Assembly (NCBI GenBank): GCA_017527075.1
Contig: JAFXQM010000002.1
Span: forward strand, 62,001 to 126,000
Direction: 5' to 3'
Length of the DNA: 64,000 nucleotides
From: Selenomonadaceae bacterium
GTDB taxonomy: Bacteria > Bacillota > Negativicutes > Selenomonadales > Selenomonadaceae
Position numbers and translations under genes: made by a program. Below the pieces are notes generated by a model that did not search any database, was not told where the DNA came from, and worked only from the letters and a program-made list of their open reading frames with translations. Of the stretch, positions 40,337-48,170 are shown piece after piece; position 1 is the stretch's first letter; each line of letters begins with the position of its first letter.

Positions 40337-41935
40337 ATGGAAATCAGCAAGGGTATTCGAGCACGACTGTTTTTCTTTTTTGTAGTCATGGGGGCAATCC
40401 CGTTTGTAATTTTGGTCACGGCGGGCGCGATTAACACAATCGCCGAGCTGGAGGAATCATACAAGCAAAACAGTTTGCTCAGGAACATCATAATCTCCGA
40501 GCATATAACCGAGCTCATCTCAAAAAATCAGGCGGTGCTCAAGTCCCTGTCCATGAGCCCGACCTTAATTGAGTATCTTCAAAATCCGACGGAAGACAAG
40601 CGCGGTTATGTCATGAAAATTTTGGAGGACGCCGACGAAATTTTTGACGACAACAATCTCACGGCGTTGACGGGCTCCGACGGCTGGCAAATGATTCGCA
40701 CGGACGGCGCGACCCTCGTCAACTTGAAAAAGCGTCAGCACTTCCAAGAGGCAATGAAGGGGCGAAGTTACGTCTCCGACATCATCTCCAGCATGGCGAC
40801 CGGCAAAATGGTTATCATCATTGAATCGCCCGTCTTCGACATGACAGGCAAATCAATCGGCATGATTCAGAGGAACTTCGACCTTGGCGCGCTGCAGGAT
40901 TATGTCACGGAGCTCGACGACAGTGAAGTTTACGTCGTCGTCATGGACAGGACGGGACGAATCATTGCCAACTCCGACGAGAACGCCAAAGCTCAGAACG
41001 AATACGCAATCGACAACAGTTACAAATTTATTCTCGACAGGATTTATAACAGCACGGGCGTCATTCGCCTGGAGATAAACGGAGAGGACGCGCTGGCGAC
41101 TTACTCGCGCAACATCGACACCGGATGGATGATTGTCACGATTCGCCCGTATCATTACATTCTCGACCAAGTTTACGATAAAGCGGTCAAGGCGGTTATC
41201 TTCGGAATGATTGTGCTCATTATCGGCACGCTGATTGCTTACCTGCTGAGTATTCGCGTGACCAAACCGATTATCGAAATGACAAACGTCGTTGAGGATA
41301 TCGCCAGCGGCAAGGAGATTGAAAACATCAAAGTTTCTTCCGACGACGAGCTTGGGCAGATGGCCGCCGCCTTTAACAAAATTCGTTCGGAGCGCGACGC
41401 TTATCAACTTGAATCCGAACTCGACAAGCTCACCGAACTTTTCAACAAGAAGACCATGGAAAATCTCTGCAAGATGAAACTCAAGACTTTCAACGAAAAC
41501 GAGAACTCGAATATCTTCATGGCATTTTATATAATCGACCTCGACCACTTCAAGGAAGTCAACGACCTGCTCGGTCACCAGTTCGGCGACAAAGTTTTGG
41601 TGGAGTTTGCAAAGGGCTTGAAAAAAATTTTCCGCCCGAATGATTGTATCGGACGCTTCGGCGGCGATGAGTTCGTGGTTATCGTCGACAGCCTGCCGAA
41701 CATGGAAGTCGTCGTGCGCAAGGCCGAACAGATTAAACAAATCGCATTCAACCTGGCGATTGACGGACGCTCACGATTCGTCACGGCGAGTATCGGCATT
41801 GCGATTGCTCCGCAGAACGGGCGCGATTATGACAGCCTGTTCGCGGCGGCGGACAAAGCGGTCTACCACGTGAAGAACAACGGCAAGAACGGTTATTACT
41901 GCCAGCTCTTCGCCGAAGACAACGACGACAATTAA
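40337..41935 (+). CDS. Diguanylate cyclase with Cache sensor, HAMP and GGDEF domains
   Basis: 532 residues. Membrane helices at ~10-30 and ~283-305 bracket a periplasmic Cache-like sensor (~35-280). HAMP (~305-355) leads into GGDEF (~365-525). The active site is GGDEF in GRFGGDEFVVIVD, and RPND five residues before it is an allosteric I-site. It synthesises cyclic di-GMP from GTP. It lies 38 bases after tadC with no terminator between, so it is likely part of the pilus transcript and may link a signal to adhesion. No PilZ or EAL protein is seen nearby. Confidence 0.92.
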   Translation: MEISKGIRARLFFFFVVMGAIPFVILVTAGAINTIAELEESYKQNSLLRNIIISEHITELISKNQAVLKSLSMSPTLIEYLQNPTEDKRGYVMKILEDADEIFDDNNLTALTGSDGWQMIRTDGATLVNLKKRQHFQEAMKGRSYVSDIISSMATGKMVIIIESPVFDMTGKSIGMIQRNFDLGALQDYVTELDDSEVYVVVMDRTGRIIANSDENAKAQNEYAIDNSYKFILDRIYNSTGVIRLEINGEDALATYSRNIDTGWMIVTIRPYHYILDQVYDKAVKAVIFGMIVLIIGTLIAYLLSIRVTKPIIEMTNVVEDIASGKEIENIKVSSDDELGQMAAAFNKIRSERDAYQLESELDKLTELFNKKTMENLCKMKLKTFNENENSNIFMAFYIIDLDHFKEVNDLLGHQFGDKVLVEFAKGLKKIFRPNDCIGRFGGDEFVVIVDSLPNMEVVVRKAEQIKQIAFNLAIDGRSRFVTASIGIAIAPQNGRDYDSLFAAADKAVYHVKNNGKNGYYCQLFAEDNDDN

Positions 41936-41944
41936 AATAAAAAA

Positions 41945-41971
41945 AACCTGCGCGCGGCAGGTTATTTTTTT
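41945..41971. terminator. Bidirectional terminator between the diguanylate cyclase and methyltransferase genes
   Basis: AACCTGC GCGCG GCAGGTT with T-runs on both sides; serves the converging genes. Confidence 0.85.
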
Positions 41972-41972
41972 G

Positions 41973-42683
41973 TCAGCAGAAAATTTTTCGGGCGTGAATC
42001 GCGAAGAGCGGCACGGCGTCATAAAAGCAGCGGGTGTCTCTGTGGACGGCGGGCGAAATGTCTTCGACGAGGCGCACGGAAAAATTTATTCCCTCCAAGA
42101 AACCCGCGTCCCACATCGGGCGTCGGCGACTGCTTATCTCCACGGAATTTTTTATCGCGTCGCACTCGTTGAGCATTTGGAAACAAACTTCGCCGGGCGA
42201 GCAAGTTTTTTCGTCGAGAAAATTTTTGTCGCCGTAATCCGAATCGAAATTCATCAGCACGCCGCCGACCTTGAGCACGCGTCGCCACTCGCGGTAAGCG
42301 GCTTTGACATCGGGCAGAGTCCACGTCAAATTCCTCGTGACCACCGCGTCGAAAGTTTCGTCGGCGAAGTCCAAAGCCTGCGCGTTCATCTTTTTGAAGT
42401 CGGCGGACAAATTCATCTCGCGAAGATTTTTTTCCGCCTCGCCGAGCATTTTGGCGGACATGTCAATCGCCGTGACCTCGTGACCGAGCTTGGAGAGAAT
42501 CGCCGCGAAAAATCCCGCGCCCGTCCCCACATCCAAAATCTTCAGCTTGCCTTCGGGCAAATTTTTTTTGAGAATCGTGCGCCACGCGGCTCCGTCCACA
42601 CCGTCCAGCTCCAGGCGGCGCGACCTGCTGAAGTGTTCGCTGCGCCCGTCCCAATATTTTTCAATCCGCCGATTCAATTCCAT
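41973..42683 (-). CDS. Class I SAM-dependent methyltransferase
   Basis: 236 residues from the ATG at 42683 (GGGAGG seven bases upstream). LKILDVGTGAGFFAAIL is the SAM-binding motif I, AIDMSAKML follows at the acidic motif II, and FDAVVTRNLTWTLPD at motif IV. The start overlaps the end of the ATPase gene by ten bases, so it belongs to that operon. Substrate unknown; a role with a metal or peptide uptake system is suggested only by context. Confidence 0.85.
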   Translation of the reverse strand: MELNRRIEKYWDGRSEHFSRSRRLELDGVDGAAWRTILKKNLPEGKLKILDVGTGAGFFAAILSKLGHEVTAIDMSAKMLGEAEKNLREMNLSADFKKMNAQALDFADETFDAVVTRNLTWTLPDVKAAYREWRRVLKVGGVLMNFDSDYGDKNFLDEKTCSPGEVCFQMLNECDAIKNSVEISSRRRPMWDAGFLEGINFSVRLVEDISPAVHRDTRCFYDAVPLFAIHARKIFC

Positions 42684-43369
42684 TGCAAGACCTCCCAAAA
42701 TTTTGACGCGCGCAAATTTTTCAGCCGCCCGTCCTCCAGCGCGAAAATTTTTTCCGTCAGCCGGCTCAACGCTCCCAAGTCGTGCGTGATGAACAGGCAC
42801 GCGATATTTTTCTCCGCGCACAAATTTTTTATCAGCGCGACGACCTGAGCTTGAATCGTCACGTCCAACGCGCTCGTCGCCTCGTCGCAGATTAAAAGCT
42901 TCGGCGCGACGGAAATCGCCCGCGCAATCGCCGCCCGCTGACATTCGCCGCCCGACACTTCCCGCGGATATCTTTCCGCATAATTTTTCGGCAAGCCCAC
43001 TTCCGCCAAAAGATTTTCCACTCGCGCGCGAAGATTTTTTCCGCCGACGAAATTTTTTATCGGCTCGGCAATGCTCTCGCCCAAAGTCATGCGCGGGTCG
43101 AAAGAATCTTCGGGCAACTGAAAAATCATTTGCATATTGCGATAAAAATTATTGCCGCGCGCGTGAGTGATGTCCTCGCCGCAGAGAAAAATTTTCCCGC
43201 CGTCGCTCGGAATCAGTCGCGCGATGATTCTCGCCAGCGTCGATTTGCCGCAGCCGCTCAAGCCGACGATACCCAAGCATTCGCCCGCGCCGAGAGAAAA
43301 ATTTACGTCGTCGAGCACGCGCTTGTCCCCGAAAAATTTTTTCACGCTCCGAACTTCCAAAACGCTCAT
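42674..43369 (-). CDS. ABC transporter ATP-binding protein (OppF/NikE type)
   Basis: 231 residues from the ATG at 43369 (GGGGGC just upstream). Walker A GLSGCGKSTLAR, Q-loop FQLPEDSFDPRMTLGESIAEP, signature VSGGECQRAAIARA, Walker B LLICDEATSALD and switch ITHDLGAL are intact. The Q-loop segment is characteristic of dipeptide/nickel importers. It is slightly short because the normal long C-terminal oligopeptide-binding extension is absent. The first 27 codons also exist as a truncated copy upstream (43390-43521). Confidence 0.88.
   Translation of the reverse strand: MSVLEVRSVKKFFGDKRVLDDVNFSLGAGECLGIVGLSGCGKSTLARIIARLIPSDGGKIFLCGEDITHARGNNFYRNMQMIFQLPEDSFDPRMTLGESIAEPIKNFVGGKNLRARVENLLAEVGLPKNYAERYPREVSGGECQRAAIARAISVAPKLLICDEATSALDVTIQAQVVALIKNLCAEKNIACLFITHDLGALSRLTEKIFALEDGRLKNLRASKFWEVLQWN
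43284..43363 (-). repeat. 80-bp direct repeat, gene copy
   Basis: Identical to 43433-43512 by eye, period 149 bp; it covers the N-terminal coding part of the OppF-type gene. Confidence 0.9.
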
Positions 43370-43389
43370 AAATTGCCCCCGAAAAATTT

Positions 43390-43521
43390 TCAACGCCCAA
43401 AAGCATACCCGCTGGATGCAACGTCACGTTGCCCCGCGCCGAGAGAAAAATTTACGTCGTCGAGCACGCGCTTGTCCCCGAAAAATTTTTTCACGCTCCG
43501 AACTTCCAAAACCTCGTCCAT
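43390..43521 (-). pseudogene. Truncated 5' fragment of the OppF-type ATPase gene
   Basis: An ATG at 43521 begins MDEVLEVRSVKKFFGDKRVL, identical to the intact gene from residue 3 on. After 30 codons it runs into a palindromic insert and stops at codon 44. AGGAG from the adjacent TTAGGAGT repeat is its ribosome binding site. It was probably the original gene start before the duplication. The 43-residue product would lack every catalytic motif. Confidence 0.75.
43418..43432. repeat. Palindrome GCAACGTCACGTTGC, copy 1
   Basis: A 7-bp perfect inverted repeat around one base, within a 22-base block that also occurs at 60093-60114. Both copies sit next to a duplicated gene start. Confidence 0.85.
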
Positions 43522-43529
43522 TTCAACTC

Positions 43530-44303
43530 CTAACTCCTAACTAAATTCGCCGCCCTGATTAATTCTCGCGTGTAAGTTTCTCGCGGCGCGTTGAAGATTT
43601 GCTCGCGCGTCCCGAACTCCACGGGCGCACCCCGCCGCATGATTAAAATTTTGTCCGCCATGCGCCACGCAACTCGCAAATCGTGCGTGACCAAGACGAT
43701 TGAAATTTTTTGTCGCGCGCGAAGGTTGAGCATCTCTTTGACGACTTCGGCTTGCGTGAGCACGTCGAGGGCACTGGTCGGCTCGTCCGCCAGCAAAAGT
43801 TTCGGTTCGAGAATCGTCGCCGCCAAGATGCCCGCGCGCTGAGCCATGCCGCCCGACAATCTGAACGGATACTCGTCCAAGACTTCGGGCGCAAGATTTA
43901 TTTTCTGCATGAGTTCCGTCGCGCGCGCTGTGAAAAATTTTTCATCCCAGTCGCGGTGAGCACGAACGCTTTCAAAAATTTGTTCGCCGATTTTTCTTAT
44001 CGGACAGAAGGACGCGCCCGCGTTCTGAAAAATAAATCCGATTGCCTCGCCCGAAATTTTTCGCCGCTGCCCGTCGCTGAGGAAAGTTATCTCGCGTCCG
44101 TCGAAAAAAATTTTCCCGTCGACAATCGCGCCGCCCTTGCCGAGTAGTCCGCCAATCGCCTTGAGTATCGTCGACTTGCCTGAGCCGCTCTCGCCCGCGA
44201 CGACCAAAATTTCTCCGCGCCTCACGGAAAAATTTACGCCGCTGACGACGCGCGCCTTCCCGTAAGCCACGACCAAATCTTCCACGCGCAAAAGTTCATT
44301 CAT
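43530..44303 (-). CDS. ABC transporter ATP-binding protein (OppD/NikD type)
   Basis: 257 residues. Walker A GESGSGKSTILK, Q-loop region FIFQNAGASFCPIRKIGEQI, signature LSGGMAQRAGILAA, Walker B LLLADEPTSALD and VTHDLRVAWRMAD. Pairs with the OppF/NikE-type gene downstream. SGGMAQR is typical of nickel/peptide importers. Its ATG overlaps the end of the small gene upstream by eight bases. The C-terminal VRS-TAG is created by a TTAGGAGT repeat. Permease genes expected beside such a pair are missing. Confidence 0.88.
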   Translation of the reverse strand: MNELLRVEDLVVAYGKARVVSGVNFSVRRGEILVVAGESGSGKSTILKAIGGLLGKGGAIVDGKIFFDGREITFLSDGQRRKISGEAIGFIFQNAGASFCPIRKIGEQIFESVRAHRDWDEKFFTARATELMQKINLAPEVLDEYPFRLSGGMAQRAGILAATILEPKLLLADEPTSALDVLTQAEVVKEMLNLRARQKISIVLVTHDLRVAWRMADKILIMRRGAPVEFGTREQIFNAPRETYTRELIRAANLVRS

Positions 44304-44664
44304 TGATTCGTTTCCTGTTGCTCAAAAATTCTTTGCCTGCGTATTCCATATAATCTTCAATGCCGGCTCCACCGATTTGAAAAACGACGACGTGCTCCCA
44401 ACGTTCCTTAATTGACTTGCCGTCAAAAACTTTCGCCTCGAAAAGTTCCTTTGCAGTTGCGAATACACGACCTTCAACAGTATCAATGTCGCAAAGTCCA
44501 ATCTGGTACGGCTTGTCGTCGCGTTTGCCATCATAAGTCATTGGTTGACATCCGATATAATGTTCGTCTTCTTCGGGGTCATCGTCGAAATAAAACGCCG
44601 TCTCGTCGACGTGGTCTCTGTCGTGCTCAAACAGATAAAGCAAATCTTCGTAAGAAATTTTCAT
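44296..44664 (-). CDS. Uncharacterised acidic cytoplasmic protein
   Basis: 122 residues, no signal peptide or membrane segment, rich in Asp/Glu (an FDDDPEEDEH stretch near residue 30). GGAGG lies nine bases before the ATG. It is translationally coupled to the OppD-type ATPase, so it probably belongs to the same operon. I do not recognise a family. Confidence 0.65.
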   Translation of the reverse strand: MKISYEDLLYLFEHDRDHVDETAFYFDDDPEEDEHYIGCQPMTYDGKRDDKPYQIGLCDIDTVEGRVFATAKELFEAKVFDGKSIKERWEHVVVFQIGGAGIEDYMEYAGKEFLSNRKRINE

Positions 44665-44701
44665 TGCTTGACACCTCCGCGCTTAATTTTAATCGACCGG
44701 C

Positions 44702-44726
44702 GAAAAAAAATAAGCCCCGCGCGGGG
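44702..44726 (-). terminator. Terminator hairpin CCCCGCGCGGGG
   Basis: Minus-strand stem followed by TTATTTTTTTT; second of two terminators between the peptide gene and the gene at 44664. Confidence 0.65.
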
Positions 44727-44746
44727 ATAAAAATTTTTTCCAAACG

Positions 44747-44780
44747 AAAAACCCTCCGACCATGTGCCGAAGGGCTTTTT
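44747..44780. terminator. Terminator after double-glycine peptide 1
   Basis: CCCTCCGAC / GTGCCGAAGGG hairpin with T-runs on both strands. Closely similar hairpins follow peptide 2 (45103-45136) and hepT (45430-45465). Confidence 0.7.
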
Positions 44781-44819
44781 TTGTCGATTGCGACCGTCCG
44801 CCGCGTTTTTGTTGGTTAT

Positions 44820-45011
44820 TTAATCCCATTTAATAGCTTTCTTAACACCAAGCTGATTTGCAGGGGTGTTTTGGTCGTTGTCGGTGTTCGGTTTGTCGAT
44901 ACAATCCCAATGATTCCAAGTATAACCGCCAGCAATCTTTTCGAGTTCCTCATCGCTAAACTTTTCCAATTCCTCATTGATTTTTTTCAAGTTTTCTTCG
45001 CGTGTTGCCAT
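44820..45011 (-). CDS. Double-glycine-leader peptide 1 (bacteriocin-like)
   Basis: 63 residues from the ATG at 45011 (AAGGAG about ten bases upstream). The leader MATREENLKKINEELEKFSD, continuing EELEKIAGG, ends in a Gly-Gly cleavage site. The mature part would be 34 residues starting YTWNHWDCIDKP, hydrophilic with one Cys. The leader is almost identical to that of peptide 2. No processing exporter, immunity or modification enzyme is recognised beside it. Could be an unmodified bacteriocin, a signal peptide or a modified-peptide substrate. Confidence 0.72.
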   Translation of the reverse strand: MATREENLKKINEELEKFSDEELEKIAGGYTWNHWDCIDKPNTDNDQNTPANQLGVKKAIKWD

Positions 45012-45041
45012 TTTTATCAATCTCCTTTCGTTTTCTGTCTT

Positions 45042-45069
45042 TTATACGTTGGAGTTTCGATTTCGTTAC
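45042..45069 (-). promoter_or_regulatory. ECF-sigma-like promoter of peptide 1
   Basis: Minus strand TGTAAC, 16 bases, CGTATAA; 31 bases before the ATG. Same geometry as at 443 and 45369. Confidence 0.6.
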
Positions 45070-45102
45070 AGAGGTTAGCAAAAAAATTTTTCGCAGTCAA
45101 CG

Positions 45103-45136
45103 AAAAACCCTCCGACATGTGCCGAAGGGATTTTTT
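45103..45136. terminator. Terminator after double-glycine peptide 2
   Basis: CCCTCCGAC / GCCGAAGGG hairpin with flanking T-runs in both directions. Confidence 0.7.
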
Positions 45137-45154
45137 GCTTGTGACGCGACGTTT

Positions 45155-45337
45155 TTACAGCATTAAAAGTCGTTTTGATGAATCTCTGACGTGTATTATG
45201 TCTTCCGGTTCTTTTTTCGGGTCAGAAACGGACATGGTCACCAACAATATCCCGCCCGCGACCTTTTCGAGCTGCTCGTCGTCGAGTTTTTCCAGTTCCT
45301 CATTGATTTTTTTCAAGTTTTCTTCGCGTGTTGCCAT
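45155..45337 (-). CDS. Double-glycine-leader peptide 2 (bacteriocin-like)
   Basis: 60 residues from the ATG at 45337 (GGAGG about nine bases upstream). The leader differs from that of peptide 1 at only a few positions and ends EKVAGG. The mature part, about 31 residues beginning ILLVTMSVSD, is unrelated to peptide 1 and has no Cys. Promoter, leader and terminator are duplicated in tandem with peptide 1 (unit about 330-350 bp) while the cargo differs: the leader is conserved and the product diversified. Confidence 0.72.
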   Translation of the reverse strand: MATREENLKKINEELEKLDDEQLEKVAGGILLVTMSVSDPKKEPEDIIHVRDSSKRLLML

Positions 45338-45368
45338 TTTTATCAACCTCCAAATCGTTTTCTGTTGC

Positions 45369-45396
45369 TTATACGTTTCAAATCCGATTTCGTTAC
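45369..45396 (-). promoter_or_regulatory. ECF-sigma-like promoter of peptide 2
   Basis: Minus strand TGTAAC, 16 bases, CGTATAA; 32 bases before the ATG. Confidence 0.6.
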
Positions 45397-45429
45397 AGAG
45401 GTTAGCAAAAAAATTTTTCGCACTCAACA

Positions 45430-45465
45430 AAAAAAACCTCCGACAAGACTGCCGAAGGGCTTTTT
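45430..45465 (-). terminator. Terminator after hepT
   Basis: CCTCCGAC / GCCGAAGG hairpin followed on the minus strand by seven T. Confidence 0.7.
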
Positions 45466-45467
45466 AA

Positions 45468-45800
45468 CTACTCAAGAATTTTTTCAATCTGCAATTTCAT
45501 TTCCGGAAAATCTTTTGTAACCGTTTCGTAAACGTCGAGCATATTCAAAGTCTCGTATTTGTGAGCCACGATATCCCTGAATCGCGCCGCGTCTTTCCAT
45601 ACCACTTGCGGATAATTTTCTCTGAACTCCATGGTCAAATGCTTTGTAAGCTCTCCGATATTTATCGCCGTCATTCCCACTGCGCGTTTTGTCTTTTCGT
45701 CTGCCAAAAATTCTTCCGAAGTCATATTCGCCACAAATTTGAGTGCCAAATTTATTTCCGAGCAGATTTTTTCAAGCGCGATGCGTTCCCTATGCTGCAT
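45468..45800 (-). CDS. hepT: HepT-like HEPN ribonuclease toxin
   Basis: 110 residues, helical, of the DUF86/HepT family. RFRDIVAHKY near residue 72 carries the RX4HXY motif of HEPN ribonucleases. In characterised pairs, MntA inactivates HepT by AMP-adding modification at the Tyr of this motif. The start overlaps mntA by eleven bases. Cytoplasmic type VII toxin-antitoxin pair. Confidence 0.85.
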   Translation of the reverse strand: MQHRERIALEKICSEINLALKFVANMTSEEFLADEKTKRAVGMTAINIGELTKHLTMEFRENYPQVVWKDAARFRDIVAHKYETLNMLDVYETVTKDFPEMKLQIEKILE

Positions 45801-46077
45801 ATATTTCTATCTCCTTGTCAATTTCAAGCATGCAATCTTTTCCCGGCGGTCCGTGAATGATATCAACGCTGACTCCGAATATTTCTTCCAAATCATTCAT
45901 CAAGCCTGCCAAAGTGAACAAAGACACCGAGCGCGTTTCAAATTCAACAATCAAATCGACGTCGCTGTCTTCACGAAAATTTTTAGTCGCGCGCGAACCA
46001 AACAGCGTCACTTTTTTTATTCCGTATTTGGGAGCAAAAGCTTCGACCGTTTTTTTTATGTCTTCAACAGTCAGCAT
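45790..46077 (-). CDS. mntA: MntA-like nucleotidyltransferase antitoxin
   Basis: 95 residues. GSRATKNFREDSDVDLIVEF is the GSx10DxD minimal nucleotidyltransferase active site. I chose the ATG at 46077 (GAGGTGAT six bases upstream) over an in-frame TTG six bases earlier. It has its own TTGACA/TAAAAT promoter and precedes hepT, the usual order for this toxin-antitoxin class. Confidence 0.85.
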   Translation of the reverse strand: MLTVEDIKKTVEAFAPKYGIKKVTLFGSRATKNFREDSDVDLIVEFETRSVSLFTLAGLMNDLEEIFGVSVDIIHGPPGKDCMLEIDKEIEIYAA

Positions 46078-46099
46078 TTTCAATCACCTCTGCGGATAA

Positions 46100-46127
46100 A
46101 TTTTATCGGAAAAATTTTTTCTGTCAA
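46100..46127 (-). promoter_or_regulatory. Promoter of mntA-hepT
   Basis: Minus strand TTGACA, 16 bases, TAAAAT. Confidence 0.7.
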
Positions 46128-46128
46128 A

Positions 46129-46156
46129 CAAAAAAGCCCCGACGATTTGTCGAGGC
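46129..46156 (-). terminator. Terminator after the solute-binding protein gene
   Basis: GCCTCGAC / GTCGGGGC hairpin then six T on the minus strand, eleven bases past the stop. Confidence 0.8.
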
Positions 46157-46167
46157 AAAAGCCGCAA

Positions 46168-47703
46168 TTATTTTTTGTCGAGCGCGGGAGTTATCTCGTA
46201 ATAATCTGACGGGTGCGCGGTGAATCCTTCGACGTTCGGTTTCATCACGAAGGACATGCGCAGGTGCGAGGCGTAAATCAGCGCGCAGTCGTCGAGAATT
46301 TGCTGAGACATTTTAATCGCAAGCTCCGCGCGTTTGTCCGCGCCGAAAGTGTTGTGCAATTCGTTTTCCAGCGCGGAAATTTTTTCGCTGTTGTAAAAGC
46401 CCGCGTTGTCCACGGCGTCCGGCACGATGTGGCTCGTGAAATAATATTCGGGGTCGCCCGTCGGTGCAGTGACAATCGCCTTGGAAAAAATATCGTACTC
46501 GCCGCTCTTGAGGAAAGTTTTGTAATTGTCGGTGGCGTTGACGTTCAGCTTGACGCCGATTTTTTTCAAGCCGGCCTGCGCGGCCTCGGCGAGGAGCGGA
46601 AGTTCTTGGCGGGAAGTGTAAGTCAGATAATTCAGCTCAAGATTTTTTCCGTCCTTGTCAACGTAACCGTCGCCGTCCGAATCATTCCAGCCGGCGTCCG
46701 CCAAAATTTTTTTCGCGCCGTCGAGGTCAAAACTCAACGCGTGAACTTTTTCATCGCCGAAAGATAAATTCGCGGGGAAGGGACCGACAGCGGGCGTGCC
46801 GTTTCCGTTCAGCAAAACTTTCGTGAAGTTCTCCTTGTCAATCGCCATGGAAATTGCGCGGCGAACATTTATGTCTTGAAGTGCGGGCGTCTTGAAGTTG
46901 AACGCGATTTGATAAACGCGCGAGGTGTCCGCTTGAGAAATTTTGTAAGCGTCGTTTTGGAAAAGTTGCAGGCTGGAGTAGGGCAGCCCCTGCACCGCGT
47001 CGAGTTCGCCGTTTTGCATTGCCATGGTCAGCGTGTCGCCGTCGGTTATGCTCTTGATAAAAATTTTGTCCATCTTCGGCTTGTCGGAGCCCCAATAATT
47101 TTCGTTCTTGACCAAATCGATTTGCGTGTCGGTGACTTTGACCGCCTTGTAAGGACCCGTGCCGACGACGATTCCTTCCTTGACGCCCTCGTCCACGTCG
47201 ACAATGCAGCCGTAAGGGTCGCTCAGGTAATTCAAAAGCGCGGGCATCTTCTCGGAGGATTTTATCGTGACGAATTGCCCGTCGGCCTCAATCGCAGAAA
47301 TTTTCAAATCGCGGGGCGCGCGGTCGTGGTTGGCGATTAAAACCTCCAAACATTTTTTCACAGCCGCGCCGTCGACTTTCTTGCCGTTGGAAAATTTTGC
47401 CGCGTCGTTGATTTTGATTTTAATCGTGAACTCGTCGACTTGCTCAAAACTTTCCGCAAGCCACGGCTCCAGCTCCATGCGCTCGTTGAATTTGAAAAGA
47501 GTCTCGCCGATTCCGTAACGCAACGTCGACCAGCCGCTGTAACTCTCGTGGGGATTGGTGCCGACGTTTTCCATCGCCACGCCGTAAGCGACCGTCCCGT
47601 ACGTGAAAATTTTTTCGCCCGTCGACGCCGATTGATTTTCTCCGCCGCCGCACCCGCTCAGCAAAAGTCCCGCCGCGCAAATCGCCGCCAAAAATTTTTT
47701 CAT
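46168..47703 (-). CDS. Solute-binding lipoprotein of the peptide/nickel ABC family
   Basis: 511 residues, SBP_bac_5 (OppA/NikA-like) family. A lipoprotein signal ends LLLSGCGGG. GIGETLFKFNERMELEPWLAESFE and the later INVRRAISMAIDKENF are typical of the family. It binds oligopeptides, nickel or a metallophore outside the inner membrane; which one cannot be decided. GGGGG lies 7 bases before the ATG. It probably serves the OppD/OppF-type ATPases at 42.7-44.3 kb, but they are separated by 2 kb of unrelated genes and no permease is in the window. Confidence 0.88.
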   Translation of the reverse strand: MKKFLAAICAAGLLLSGCGGGENQSASTGEKIFTYGTVAYGVAMENVGTNPHESYSGWSTLRYGIGETLFKFNERMELEPWLAESFEQVDEFTIKIKINDAAKFSNGKKVDGAAVKKCLEVLIANHDRAPRDLKISAIEADGQFVTIKSSEKMPALLNYLSDPYGCIVDVDEGVKEGIVVGTGPYKAVKVTDTQIDLVKNENYWGSDKPKMDKIFIKSITDGDTLTMAMQNGELDAVQGLPYSSLQLFQNDAYKISQADTSRVYQIAFNFKTPALQDINVRRAISMAIDKENFTKVLLNGNGTPAVGPFPANLSFGDEKVHALSFDLDGAKKILADAGWNDSDGDGYVDKDGKNLELNYLTYTSRQELPLLAEAAQAGLKKIGVKLNVNATDNYKTFLKSGEYDIFSKAIVTAPTGDPEYYFTSHIVPDAVDNAGFYNSEKISALENELHNTFGADKRAELAIKMSQQILDDCALIYASHLRMSFVMKPNVEGFTAHPSDYYEITPALDKK

Positions 47704-47704
47704 C

Positions 47705-48085
47705 TCAATACCCCCAAGTCATGAGTTTCCATTCGCCGTCCTCGTAAAGCCCGAAGTACCACGAATAATTTTTATACTCGCTGTCATAATTCCACGCGGA
47801 AAATTTTCCGTCGTCGCTCGGCGAAATAAAATCCGTGTAAAAAATCATGCACGCGGAAAATTTTTTCTCAAAGCCGCGCGCCTCCGCCAGCTCGTTCATG
47901 TACGCCACGTTCTCGGCGTTGTTGAGCTCGTCGCCGCCGTATTGAATCCTCAGCGGCGTGCACTTCCACTCGCGCAGCTTTTGATTAATCGTGTCCACCG
48001 CGAACGTCGAATCCTCGAAGCCAATCGCCTCGGCCTGCGCGCTCATCATCAGCAAGACAATCACCGCCGCCAAAAATTTTTTCAT
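47705..48085 (-). CDS. Small exported protein of unknown function
   Basis: 126 residues from the ATG at 48085 (GGAGG nine bases upstream). A signal peptide (FLAAVIVLLMMSAQAEA) is followed by ~105 residues rich in Tyr/Trp near the end. It lies one base upstream of the solute-binding gene and is surely co-transcribed with it, so it may be an accessory of that transporter. I do not recognise a family. Confidence 0.7.
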   Translation of the reverse strand: MKKFLAAVIVLLMMSAQAEAIGFEDSTFAVDTINQKLREWKCTPLRIQYGGDELNNAENVAYMNELAEARGFEKKFSACMIFYTDFISPSDDGKFSAWNYDSEYKNYSWYFGLYEDGEWKLMTWGY

Positions 48086-48124
48086 AAGCCGTCGCCTCCT
48101 CCGCAGAATTATAATTTGGCGGCG

Positions 48125-48158
48125 AAAAAAAAATAAGCCCCGCGCAGGGATTGGGGCT
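48125..48158 (-). terminator. Terminator after the LRR protein gene
   Basis: AGCCCC / GGGGCT hairpin followed on the minus strand by TATTTTTTTTT. Confidence 0.75.
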
Positions 48159-48170
48159 GATAAAAATTTT

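Noticed and set aside
43149-43427. 92-codon minus-strand frame over the ATPase start
   Set aside because: It is the out-of-frame continuation through the duplicated segment and has an implausible Arg-rich composition.
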